42,775 bases of DNA from JBHIEE01 sp046760445 (GTDB taxonomy: Bacteria > Acidobacteriota > Aminicenantia > JdFR-78): assembly GCA_046760445.1 (NCBI GenBank), contig JBHIEE010000008.1:1-42775 (forward strand). The letters run 5' to 3'. Under the pieces are notes generated by a model, which was not told the DNA's origin, made no database searches, and saw only the letters and a program-made list of their open reading frames with translations. Below, in pieces: positions 5,432-12,623 of the stretch (the stretch's first letter is position 1; every line of letters starts with the position of its first letter). The position numbers and the translations under genes were made by a program.

Positions 5432-6486
5432 GAATGAAGAAACTTGAATTAGAAATGATGAAATTGATTCAGAATATAACTCTTGAATTAGTATCAGTTT
5501 CTGATTTAGATAAAGTTTTGTTAAAGATAGTTAATGAAACCAAAGAAAAATTAGATTATGATAATTGTGTTATCTTTTTACTGGAGGGGAATCAGTTAAT
5601 TCTTAAAGCCATTTCTCCTTTCGCCCAGAAGTTTGTAGGATTAAAGATTCCAGTAGGAAAGGAAGCAGTTGGACGCTGTGCCTCAACAAAGAAGGTAATT
5701 AATATTGGGAACATATCTAAATGCAATTTCTATATTTCTTCTCTATTAGAAGGAGCGCGGTCTGAAATAGCCATTCCTATTATTTATAAAGAGGAGCTTT
5801 GTGGAGTAATTATTGTTGAAAGCAAAGAGAAAAATGCTTTTACTGATGATGATATATATCTTCTTTCTATTATTAGCTCCCAAGTAACTATGGCACTTTA
5901 TAATGCTGGGATTTACGCTAAATTGGAAAAAATGGCTACAATTGATAGTCTTACTGGTTTATATAATTACCGATATTTTAAACAACGTTTAGATCAAGAG
6001 ATAGAAAGAGCAATAAGATACAATAGAAAATTATCCCTTCTCCTTTTAGATATTGATGATTTTAGAAAGATGGTTGACAATTTTGGTCGTTTAGAAGGCG
6101 ATGAGTTATTAAGATTAGTTTCACAGGCTATAAAAGCTAATCTCCGGCGAATTGATGAAGTTTCCGTAATAAAAGATATTGATATTGATATTGCTATTGA
6201 TATTGCTACTAGATATGTAGGAGACGAATTCATGATAATTCTTCCTGAGACTTCTCTTAAAGGAGCTATATTCACTGCTCAAAGGTTGCAGAAAATAATT
6301 GAAGAAAATGTAGGTAAAATGCTTACTTTTAAAGATAAAGAAGGAAATTTTGTAAAAATCACTGCGAGCTTTGGCCTTTCTTCATTAAGAAAAGGAGAAG
6401 GGAGTAAAGAGCTAATAAAAAAAGTCGAGCAAGCTATACATGTAGCGAAAAGTAAAGGTAAGAACTCAATATATTGGTTAGAGTGA
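5428..6486 (+). CDS. GAF-GGDEF protein (putative diguanylate cyclase)
   Basis: This 352-residue soluble signalling protein has an N-terminal GAF sensor domain (about 15-160) and a C-terminal GGDEF domain (about 170-350) introduced by the usual TIDSLTGLYNYRYF linker. GGDEF domains make cyclic di-GMP from two GTP. The signature reads RYVGDEF (residues 262-268), so the first Gly of GG(D/E)EF is Val. Just before it lies an insertion rich in D-I repeats (about 244-260) encoded by tandem GATATT hexamers. The substrate-binding D-x-F-K-x-x-N-D...GH segment is also altered (D-D-F-R-K-M-V-D-N-F-G-R). No RxxD inhibitory site is evident. Activity is therefore doubtful; it may be catalytically weak or act as a receptor. 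Translation is coupled to the leader at 5372. Confidence 0.9.
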   Translation: MRMKKLELEMMKLIQNITLELVSVSDLDKVLLKIVNETKEKLDYDNCVIFLLEGNQLILKAISPFAQKFVGLKIPVGKEAVGRCASTKKVINIGNISKCNFYISSLLEGARSEIAIPIIYKEELCGVIIVESKEKNAFTDDDIYLLSIISSQVTMALYNAGIYAKLEKMATIDSLTGLYNYRYFKQRLDQEIERAIRYNRKLSLLLLDIDDFRKMVDNFGRLEGDELLRLVSQAIKANLRRIDEVSVIKDIDIDIAIDIATRYVGDEFMIILPETSLKGAIFTAQRLQKIIEENVGKMLTFKDKEGNFVKITASFGLSSLRKGEGSKELIKKVEQAIHVAKSKGKNSIYWLE

Positions 6487-6552
6487 TTAAACATATGGAA
6501 ATTCACGGCATTTTGTGACAAGAATCTTCATTTTTAATCGATTTGGCTAAAT

Positions 6553-6613
6553 TCTGGAGAGTGTCTGACCGCGAATCCGAAGGTTGGGGGTTCGAATCCC
6601 TGCTTCCCAGCCA
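6553..6613 (+). pseudogene. 3' remnant of a tRNA-Arg-like gene
   Basis: From the end of the D-arm to CCA the sequence follows bacterial tRNA-Arg(ACG): GTCTGAC, GAAGGTTGGGGGTTCGAATCCC, then a 7-nt acceptor strand CTTCCCA, discriminator G and an encoded CCA (6611-6613). Numbering back from CCA puts the T-loop, variable loop and anticodon arm at the right places. The anticodon loop reads CCGCGAA, with C where U33 is invariant, the anticodon stem has a mismatch, and no TGGGAAG 5' acceptor strand is found upstream. It is a fragment, not a working tRNA. Confidence 0.65.
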
Positions 6614-6680
6614 TAGCTTTTTTTTGTTTTTCAACCGCCTTGCCTTAATTTCAGCGAAAATCAATAAAATTTGTCATCTA
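6580..6680 (+). repeat. Second copy of the tRNA-tail/upstream-half repeat (R4)
   Basis: This stretch aligns with 650-740 through GGTTC..A..CC, AGCTTTT..TTGTTTTT, AACC and TAATTTCAGCGAAAATCA, in the same orientation, and then diverges before the promoter part. The two copies form imperfect direct repeats around about 5.9 kb containing five genes. The rest of 6487-6919 holds the perfect hairpin TGCACCTT-TT-AAGGTGCA (6723-6740) and the promoter at 6846. Confidence 0.55.
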
Positions 6681-6845
6681 TTTGGCACAAGGAAAGAGCT
6701 TTCAAATGAACCTAACTAGGAGTGCACCTTTTAAGGTGCATCAGAACACATAGAATTTTAGAAGAAAGTCTTTTTTAAAAAATGTATTAAGTCGAAGCAG
6801 GTTAGCTCATAGTAGGATTTCACATTTCACAAAATTAAAGGTTAA

Positions 6846-6874
6846 TTGACTTTTGGGAAGAATAATAGTAAAAA
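6846..6874 (+). promoter_or_regulatory. Probable promoter of the holin-like gene
   Basis: TTGACT (6846-6851), a 17-nt spacer, then the weak -10 TAAAAA (6869-6874). The start codon at 6920 has a strong AAGGAGGGG site. Confidence 0.5.
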
Positions 6875-6919
6875 TAAATTAAGTTAAATATAGTGAAATT
6901 TAAATATAAGGAGGGGATT

Positions 6920-7183
6920 ATGAAATTAAATGTTATTCGTCTTGGGTGTGCTCTGTCGACTATATGGGCTATTTTGGTCTTTCTGGTTGGTGTTGCCAAT
7001 CTAATTTGGTCCAGTTATGGAGTTGAATTTCTAAAAATACTTGATTCTATATATCCTGGTTATCATTACGGCAAATGGGGTTTTGGGGGTGTAGTTGTTG
7101 CTACCTTGTATGCTGCTGTAGATGCTTGGGTAATTGGTGTAGTATTTGCTTGGTTGTATAATTTATATACCAAAGGAAAATAG
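6920..7183 (+). CDS. Small membrane protein of the bacteriophage-holin-like family
   Basis: This 87-residue protein has two hydrophobic helices (about residues 5-27 and 53-78). A conserved middle contains L-D-S-I-Y-P-G-Y and the C-terminus reads VFAWLYNLYTKGK. Chromosomal proteins of this shape, common in uncultured bacterial phyla, are usually annotated as bacteriophage holin, although phage origin is not shown and no lysin or phage gene is nearby. ATG 6920 was chosen for the AAGGAGGGG ribosome site directly upstream; a GTG at 6893 would add nine residues upstream of that site. The function is unknown: possibly a small envelope or stress protein. Confidence 0.75.
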   Translation: MKLNVIRLGCALSTIWAILVFLVGVANLIWSSYGVEFLKILDSIYPGYHYGKWGFGGVVVATLYAAVDAWVIGVVFAWLYNLYTKGK

Positions 7184-7346
7184 GAATAAGCTTCTGAATA
7201 ATACGATTTATAATTAAAACTCAATTCTTCTTCTAGAAATTTCACTTTTTGCAGCCGTTAAATTAAATATTACATTAGAAAAAGGTAAAAAAGTCAGATT
7301 TTCAATTAGTAATAGAGACACTTGAAGGGAGTTTATCCCGAGGTAT

Positions 7347-7461
7347 GTTATGCTCAAAAACTATAAGTAGAGAGTTTTCGGACAGCCTACCAGCCATTAA
7401 TTCAGGCCTTTAATTCAACTTTTAGCTTGGGGCGAATATATACTTCTTGCAGGAGCATAAC
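7347..7461. repeat. Short element bounded by 9-bp inverted repeats
   Basis: GTTATGCTC (7347-7355) and GAGCATAAC (7453-7461) are perfect inverted copies bounding 115 nt in the gene-free spacer 7184-7560. No frame or transposase is inside. Apart from the ArsR-gene promoter at 7526, nothing else is seen in the spacer. Confidence 0.4.
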
Positions 7462-7525
7462 GCTGAATAAAAGATAAAGAAAATCTGCTTTCTCATTTTT
7501 ACTATCTTTCAAAGAGAAATTTTTC

Positions 7526-7554
7526 TTGACATCTTTTATTTTAATTTTTAAAAT
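7526..7554 (+). promoter_or_regulatory. Promoter of the ArsR-type gene, predicted leaderless start
   Basis: A perfect -35 TTGACA (7526-7531), 17-nt spacer and -10 TAAAAT (7549-7554). Seven nt beyond the -10 box is the A of the ATG at 7561, so transcription should start at or next to the start codon. No Shine-Dalgarno site is present. Confidence 0.7.
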
Positions 7555-7560
7555 AAGTTC

Positions 7561-7926
7561 ATGAATTTAGAAACTAAGAAACCAAAAGCTCGCAACCTTG
7601 AAGAAACTCTTTACCAGGCTCATGCTGATATCTGTGGAACTCTTTCTAATGAAAAGAGACTTCGAATTATTGATTTTCTTAGTAAAGGAGAACTTTCTTT
7701 TGGAGAACTCTCTACAAAGCTTGGAATTAAAAGACCTAATCTTGCTCAGCATTTATTTATCCTTAAAGAACGCGGGATTATTGAGGTGCGAAGACAAGGA
7801 AAAAACACTTTTTATAGAATATCAGATTCAAGGGTTATAGAGGCTTGCCAACTTATGAGAGAGGTGCTAATGGACCAAATAAGAAAAAAACAATTTCTAC
7901 TAAAATTAAAGGAAGGTAAATTATGA
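7561..7926 (+). CDS. ArsR-family winged-helix transcriptional regulator
   Basis: This 121-residue DNA-binding protein has a winged helix at about residues 20-100. It contains NEKRLRIIDFL, LSFGELSTKLGIKRPNLAQH (helix-turn-helix with recognition helix) and the wing LKERGIIEVRRQGKNTFYRI, all typical of ArsR/SmtB repressors. No CxC metal-binding motif is seen in the recognition region, so metal sensing is not indicated; a thiol or other signal may be sensed, though the only visible Cys residues are isolated. It overlaps the following membrane gene by ATGA (7923-7926), so that gene is its likely target or partner, and autoregulation at the promoter 7526-7554 is plausible. Confidence 0.9.
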   Translation: MNLETKKPKARNLEETLYQAHADICGTLSNEKRLRIIDFLSKGELSFGELSTKLGIKRPNLAQHLFILKERGIIEVRRQGKNTFYRISDSRVIEACQLMREVLMDQIRKKQFLLKLKEGKL

Positions 7927-8510
7927 ATACTTTAACTAATATTCTTAAGTTTATTCATGTTTTGGGAGTTGTTTTTATGGCAGCTCCCCTATATTCTTTA
8001 ATTATTGTTAACGAGAGGGCTCGACTCAGTTCCTCAATGATTTACAAAGTAGATCGTTACATGGAAAATATCATTAAAAGACAGTCTCTTCGATGCTACA
8101 TCTTCCAGTTAACTGTGCTTATATCAGGGATAGGTCTTGTCTATTTTGAAGGTTTTGGTCTCTCCTTTATTATTACCAACTGGATTCTAACTGTCAAAAC
8201 CTTACTTTTGCTAGTCTTGATGGGACTCTTATTCTATGTTCATTTTGGTATTCAACCTCAGATCGAAAAATTATTAAATCAAATCAATGATGATCCAGTC
8301 CCGGATGAGATTGCCAAAAGCATTAAGCCTTTCAGAGCTAAAAGAAAAAAACTGGCTACAGTCTGCCTCTTTTTAGTCATTACACTTGTTATTTTAGGTC
8401 TTCAGGTATATGCCACTTACAATCCAGTTCTAACCGTAATTCTTATTGTTCTTGCCGGGCTTTTCTCCTGGAGAGTTTACAAAGCTCCAATACCTTATGG
8501 ATGGATATAA
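7923..8510 (+). CDS. DUF2269-like integral membrane protein
   Basis: This 195-residue protein has four or five hydrophobic helices. The first (residues 5-25) carries LKFIHVLGVVFMAAPLYSL, as in DUF2269-type proteins whose first helix bears a conserved H-x-x-G-V. Further helices lie near 60-78, 84-105, 140-160 and 165-180, with a charged loop at about 115-138. The helix-1 His could ligate a metal or haem, but that is speculation. It is translationally coupled to the upstream ArsR-type regulator and followed 77 nt later by the DsrE-like gene, giving a small regulator/membrane/sulfur-relay group. Confidence 0.65.
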   Translation: MNTLTNILKFIHVLGVVFMAAPLYSLIIVNERARLSSSMIYKVDRYMENIIKRQSLRCYIFQLTVLISGIGLVYFEGFGLSFIITNWILTVKTLLLLVLMGLLFYVHFGIQPQIEKLLNQINDDPVPDEIAKSIKPFRAKRKKLATVCLFLVITLVILGLQVYATYNPVLTVILIVLAGLFSWRVYKAPIPYGWI

Positions 8511-8587
8511 TTTTTGAGAATCGAATAAAGTTGAATCCTTAGTTTAGAAGATTTCCTCATAAATTAGTACAAAAGGAGATATGAAAC

Positions 8588-8908
8588 ATGAAAATTGGTA
8601 TTGTAATTAACACAAAACAAGCGGAAACGGTCTGGAATGCACTTAGATTTGGCCTTACTGCTTTATTCAGACAACATTTTGTTAAAATTTTTCTTTTAGG
8701 TGAGGGAGTTGAAATAGAGAAGATTAAGGATGAAAAGTTTGATATTAAAAAGTGCTTAAAAGATTTCATTGGCAATAATGGTGAAATAATAGCCTGCGGA
8801 ACTTGTTTAAAATTGAGAAAGAGAAGTACTGACATTTGTCCGGTCGCTACCATGAAGGATCTAGTATCCCTTGTTGAAGAGTCTGATAAAGTTCTGGTGT
8901 TTAATTAG
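8588..8908 (+). CDS. DsrE-like sulfur-relay family protein
   Basis: This 106-residue protein is close to the usual length of DsrE/DsrF/YchN-like proteins, which bind or transfer persulfide sulfur on a conserved cysteine. Its N-terminus MKIGIVINTKQAETVWNAL is the first strand and helix of the flavodoxin-like fold. The motif IIACGTCLKLR (Cys near residues 72 and 75) sits where DsrE/TusD proteins carry the active Cys, and another Cys follows (D-I-C-P-V-A-T). The C-terminus SLVEESDKVLVFN completes the fold. The ribosome site is AAAAGGAG. Its neighbours are an ArsR-type regulator and a membrane protein, which could form a thiol or sulfide response group (inference). Confidence 0.85.
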   Translation: MKIGIVINTKQAETVWNALRFGLTALFRQHFVKIFLLGEGVEIEKIKDEKFDIKKCLKDFIGNNGEIIACGTCLKLRKRSTDICPVATMKDLVSLVEESDKVLVFN

Positions 8909-9143
8909 TATATAAAAATAAAAAGAGACGCGGCTTTCATTTAAAGGCTTGATTCTTTATGATTTCAGTATAAAGGTCTATATTCTCCTGCTATGTTATA
9001 TTTGTATTATGGATAGGCTGATGAGAATAGACTTCCTGGGAACAGTTACCATTAGATATTAATTCTTCGCCTTCCAATGAGCTATCGCTACTGGGAGTAG
9101 TCATTCAACTTTAAAATTTTGATAGGAATAGATAACAAAAAGG

Positions 9144-9171
9144 TTGACAAATTGAGCAAAGAGAATATATT
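9144..9171 (+). promoter_or_regulatory. Promoter of the aldo/keto reductase gene
   Basis: A perfect -35 TTGACA (9144-9149), 16-nt spacer and -10 TATATT (9166-9171). The gene follows at 9248 with a GGGAGGA ribosome site. The remainder of the 8909-9247 spacer shows nothing recognisable. Confidence 0.65.
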
Positions 9172-9247
9172 TTAAATTAAAAACCAAGATTGGAAGAATA
9201 AAATTGTCTAATAAAATAGGAATTCTTCGTTCTCAAGGGAGGATTCA

Positions 9248-10129
9248 ATGAAAAGAAGAGAGTTTTTAAAAGGTTTAGGAGCAACCCTTGTTGCGCTTAA
9301 AGCTCCTGGCTATCCAACAGGAATAGAATCACCTGATGGGGTTATGCGAAAGAGAAGATTAGGACGGACGAATTTGATGGTTTCAGTTATAGGATATGGA
9401 GGGGGTGCAATAGGAGATTGGTGGCAGGTGGAAGTCTTACAAGAAGCTATCAAAATGGGAGTAAATTATATTGATACTGCTCATATGTATGGAGATGGGA
9501 TGAGTGAGAGGGTAATAGGAGAGGCCATAAAAGGAATGAGGGACAAGGTATACATAGCAACTAAGACTTTAAGGAGAGAGGCAAAAGGAGCTGGAATGGA
9601 CATTGAAGAGAGTTTGGCTCGGCTTCAGCTAGAAAAGATAGATATTCTCCAAATGCATGGTGTAGGTTCTATGTGGGACTTAGAGGCGATCCTTGATGAA
9701 AAGAATGGCGCTTTAAAGAAAGTTAAAGAATATCGTACCCAAGGCATCATAGATTTCGTTGGTATTTCCGGTGCCCATAGCCCAATAGACGGTGATTGGC
9801 CTGTAGATTCAGCACAAGAAATAAGAGTCATGGCTGAGGCAATTAAGACAGGTGAATTTGATACCGTGCTGCTGTCCTACCATATCGAGTTTCAGAATGA
9901 AGCGATTGAAGCCCTGATTGATCTTGCCAAGCAATACGATGTAGGAGTAGTCTGCAAGAAGCCATTAGGTGCTGGAAAGTTAATTAAAAAATATGGAGTA
10001 GAAAGATTGTTGAAGTTTGTAGTGACCAACATTGATGTCCATACAGCAATCCCAGGGATGGTAACAATTAACGAAGTATGGGAAGATGTATCTGTGGGCT
10101 TAAATAAAAAAAGCGGCTCAAAAAGATAA
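9248..10129 (+). CDS. Tat-exported aldo/keto reductase
   Basis: This 293-residue NAD(P)H-dependent oxidoreductase has a twin-arginine signal (MKRREFLKGLGATLVAL), suggesting a folded, cofactor-loaded export route. The (beta/alpha)8 barrel shows the full catalytic tetrad: Asp76 and Tyr81 in YIDTAHMYGDG, Lys106 in IATKTLR, and His137 in LQMHGV. The C-terminal part is shorter than in typical reductases, and the four-cysteine ferredoxin tail found in some Tat-linked relatives is absent. The ATG is supported by GGGAGGA upstream. It stands alone between its own promoter and a convergent gene. The substrate is unknown; export of an NAD(P)H enzyme is odd unless the cofactor is carried through in the folded protein. 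Confidence 0.9.
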   Translation: MKRREFLKGLGATLVALKAPGYPTGIESPDGVMRKRRLGRTNLMVSVIGYGGGAIGDWWQVEVLQEAIKMGVNYIDTAHMYGDGMSERVIGEAIKGMRDKVYIATKTLRREAKGAGMDIEESLARLQLEKIDILQMHGVGSMWDLEAILDEKNGALKKVKEYRTQGIIDFVGISGAHSPIDGDWPVDSAQEIRVMAEAIKTGEFDTVLLSYHIEFQNEAIEALIDLAKQYDVGVVCKKPLGAGKLIKKYGVERLLKFVVTNIDVHTAIPGMVTINEVWEDVSVGLNKKSGSKR

Positions 10130-10255
10130 GAATTAAAAGATACAAGCTGGAAAACAGGAATTTAAAAAATCTACTAAATCTTTAAATTATCCAATCTATT
10201 AATCATACCATATAAAAAACCTTTCCGTATCTGGCAATCATAATTAATAATTGCT

Positions 10256-11581
10256 TTATAATACTTTTATTTTCAGGTCAGTTTTGGGATTGCCTTTCTC
10301 AGAGAACCAGAATACCCATTCTTTTTTCAAGTCAAATTTTAATATCCATTCGCCTTTTTTTGGGGGAGCATTTATCGAGAAGGCAAATTTGATTACTTCT
10401 CCTGGATTGACTTCTGAAGGAAGCAATATTGTCTCAAAGTCTCTGTTAATTAATTCATTATTGAGATTATAAAGCTTTATTCCTAAGGAGATTCTATGAG
10501 ATTCTCCTGTATTAATCCATTTAAAATTACTATTATTTTTTAAGATTATTTCAAGGTTAATTTTTTCTTTCATATGGAAAGTATTTTTTTCCGGAATTAC
10601 TTTAATGTCGCCTCGATATATAAATTCAGGTATAGCTGAATATGTTTCTTCACCTTTGAGCGCCTCATCCCCTTCTTTGAGAAGAACAACATTGATTGAA
10701 GTAAAAATTGTATTAAGAAATCTTAATATTACATGAGGTCTCTTATTTATTTCCGCTGGAAGTTTAATCCAATTTTCAAAGTACTCTTTTTCAATTCTTA
10801 AATCAAAGTCATTACTAATCTTAAATCCAGCCTTTTTAATCATTTCTATTAACTCTTTAAAGAAAAATGGTTTCACATTAGGAAGTGAAGTTCCTAAAGA
10901 ATTCAATTTGAGCTCAGTAGTAATAACAGCTGCTCCTCCAGGTTTTAATACTCGGTACATTTCTTTTAATGATTGAAGAATGTTATTTTTAGTTCCAAAA
11001 TGTTCAATTGAGGAAGTAGAAAATATGAAGTCGAAGAAATTATCAGGGAATTTTAATTTAAGCGCATTTATTCTAAAAAGATTTAGTTTTTCTTTAATAT
11101 AGGGAAAAGGAGCATATTTCTCGGCTGAGACAGGAATATCTGTTTCATTTTTCCCACCGAAAAATTTGCCTTTATATAAATCAATTCCATAAATTTCTTT
11201 AATTTTATAAGTTAAATAATACAAGAGAAGTTCTCTACCTGCTCCTACTGCCAGACAAATTGATTCAGGAGTAAGTAATTTTAATTGTTTTAAGCTAAAT
11301 ATTATTTGAACATATTCCCAGATTTTTCTATGAAAGTTTCTTTCATTCATATCATATTTTAATTCAGTTAAAGTATCTCTCCATAAAGAATTTTCTATGT
11401 CAGCAACCTGGCAAATCTTATTTAATGGAATTGAACTTTTTCTTTCTTTTATTAACTCTTTTGCCGGAATTATTTCATATAGATTTTTATCAAATGGTTT
11501 TAGGAATGCTTTATAAAATTTATTTGAAAAGATAATATGAATGAACTTATTTTTGAGTTTATGGATTAAATCAATTTTCAT
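10256..11581 (-). CDS. SAM-dependent methyltransferase with C-terminal beta-sandwich domain
   Basis: This 441-residue protein has a class I methyltransferase domain at about 75-300: SICLAVGAGRELLLYYLT (motif I), YGIDLYKG (motif II acidic position), FDFIFSTSSIEHFG and MYRVLKPGGAAVITTE (motifs IV-V). After a linker, residues 330-441 form a likely beta-sandwich with FKWINTGESHRISLGIKL, LPSEVNPGE and KGEWILKFDL, resembling the C-terminal domains of glycan-linked methyltransferases and of Wzt-type carbohydrate-binding modules. It may methylate a sugar in a surface polymer and dock on it through the beta domain (inference). It is separated by about 180 nt from rsmI. Confidence 0.8.
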   Translation of the reverse strand: MKIDLIHKLKNKFIHIIFSNKFYKAFLKPFDKNLYEIIPAKELIKERKSSIPLNKICQVADIENSLWRDTLTELKYDMNERNFHRKIWEYVQIIFSLKQLKLLTPESICLAVGAGRELLLYYLTYKIKEIYGIDLYKGKFFGGKNETDIPVSAEKYAPFPYIKEKLNLFRINALKLKFPDNFFDFIFSTSSIEHFGTKNNILQSLKEMYRVLKPGGAAVITTELKLNSLGTSLPNVKPFFFKELIEMIKKAGFKISNDFDLRIEKEYFENWIKLPAEINKRPHVILRFLNTIFTSINVVLLKEGDEALKGEETYSAIPEFIYRGDIKVIPEKNTFHMKEKINLEIILKNNSNFKWINTGESHRISLGIKLYNLNNELINRDFETILLPSEVNPGEVIKFAFSINAPPKKGEWILKFDLKKEWVFWFSEKGNPKTDLKIKVL

Positions 11582-11661
11582 AATGTACTACCAGTCCTAT
11601 TACAATAATCACTATTTAAATAAGCTAAACTTTAAAGAAGATCAACACTAACAGCTTATTT

Positions 11662-11705
11662 TCGCCTGGTTCTCTTTATTCGCTTCCGTATTTACCAGCA
11701 GGCGA
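11662..11705. other. Short inverted repeat between rsmI and the methyltransferase gene
   Basis: TCGCCTG (11662-11668) is inverted at CAGGCGA (11699-11705). It resembles the small GC-rich palindromes elsewhere in the window. It may be a transcript-end structure; there is no U-tract. Confidence 0.3.
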
Positions 11706-11764
11706 GAATGTTTTATCCTGAGATCAGCTTGTTTTAATTTTTTCCAAAGAAATATATCTTAATC

Positions 11765-12469
11765 TCATTTTTCCTCACCTCGAATAAGAACTACTATTTC
11801 TCCTTTAATCTCTCTGTTTTTCAAGTCATTTTTAATTTCTTCAACTTTTTTTCTTATAAACTCTTCATAAACTTTAGTTAATTCCCGCGCAATAACTATT
11901 TCTCGATTACCTAAAATTTGAGAAATAATCTCCAAAAAGGGAATGATTCTTTTGGCTGATTGATAAAAAATCAAAGTTGATTTTTCGTTTTTTAAAGAAG
12001 TTAACAGTTTTTCAAGTGCACCTTTTTTAGTTGGAGGAAAGCCAATAAAAAGAAACCTATCAGTCGGCAACCCAGAAGCAGATAAGGCAGCAATTAAAGC
12101 AGAGGGCCCAGGAATGGGTATTATTTCTATGTTTTGGTTTATTGCTTCAATAATTAATCTATAGCCTGGATCAGAAATTCCGGGTGTACCGGCATCAGAA
12201 ACTAAAGCACCATCCAATCCTTTTTTAAGGAAATTAATTATCAGCGGTATTTTCTGTTTTTCTTTGGGTTGATAATAACTGATTAATTTCTTTTTAATGT
12301 TATACTTATTTAAAAGCTTTATCGTGTGACGAGTATCTTCGCAAGCAATAAAGGAGACTTCTTTTAATGTCTTTAAAGCACGAAGAGTAATATCTTCTAA
12401 ATTTCCAATTGGAGTAGCAACAATAAAAAGCTTACCATATTGATTTATCTTCAAATTTTCTTTTGGCAT
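11765..12469 (-). CDS. rsmI: 16S rRNA (cytidine-1402 2'-O) methyltransferase RsmI
   Basis: RsmI methylates the ribose of C1402 in 16S rRNA at the ribosomal P site. The 234-residue tetrapyrrole-methylase-type fold is diagnostic: LFIVATPIGNLEDITLRAL at the N-terminus, FIACEDTRHT, LVSDAGTPGISDPGY (the SAM-binding GxPxxSDPG loop), and IPGPSALIAALSASGLPTD. The enzyme is shorter than the roughly 280-residue E. coli form because the small C-terminal region is absent, which is common in other phyla. It lies downstream of nadE on the same strand, after a 154-nt spacer rich in simple AT runs. Confidence 0.95.
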   Translation of the reverse strand: MPKENLKINQYGKLFIVATPIGNLEDITLRALKTLKEVSFIACEDTRHTIKLLNKYNIKKKLISYYQPKEKQKIPLIINFLKKGLDGALVSDAGTPGISDPGYRLIIEAINQNIEIIPIPGPSALIAALSASGLPTDRFLFIGFPPTKKGALEKLLTSLKNEKSTLIFYQSAKRIIPFLEIISQILGNREIVIARELTKVYEEFIRKKVEEIKNDLKNREIKGEIVVLIRGEEK

Positions 12470-12623
12470 GAATATTTATTGAAAATCGAAATTAGAAATT
12501 TGAAAATTACACCAGAGATGAGAATCTAAGATTTCAACATAAAGGAAAGTATTTAATTTCCATTTTCTATTTTCCATTTTCAGGCTCAATAAACTAATGA
12601 CTATTAACAGATAACCAGAGGGC

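Noticed and set aside
650..6680. Integron-like gene cassette array
   Set aside because: No integrase and no attC-type imperfect palindromes are seen after each gene; the repeats precede genes and carry promoters, unlike integron cassettes.
6920..7183. Prophage, suggested by the holin-like protein
   Set aside because: No phage structural, integrase or lysis gene is nearby, and such small membrane proteins are widespread in bacterial chromosomes.
9045..9110. tRNA-like text on the minus strand (TAGCTCATTGGAAGGCG)
   Set aside because: No T-loop (GTTCRANNC), no acceptor pairing and no CCA follow; only a chance D-arm-like string.
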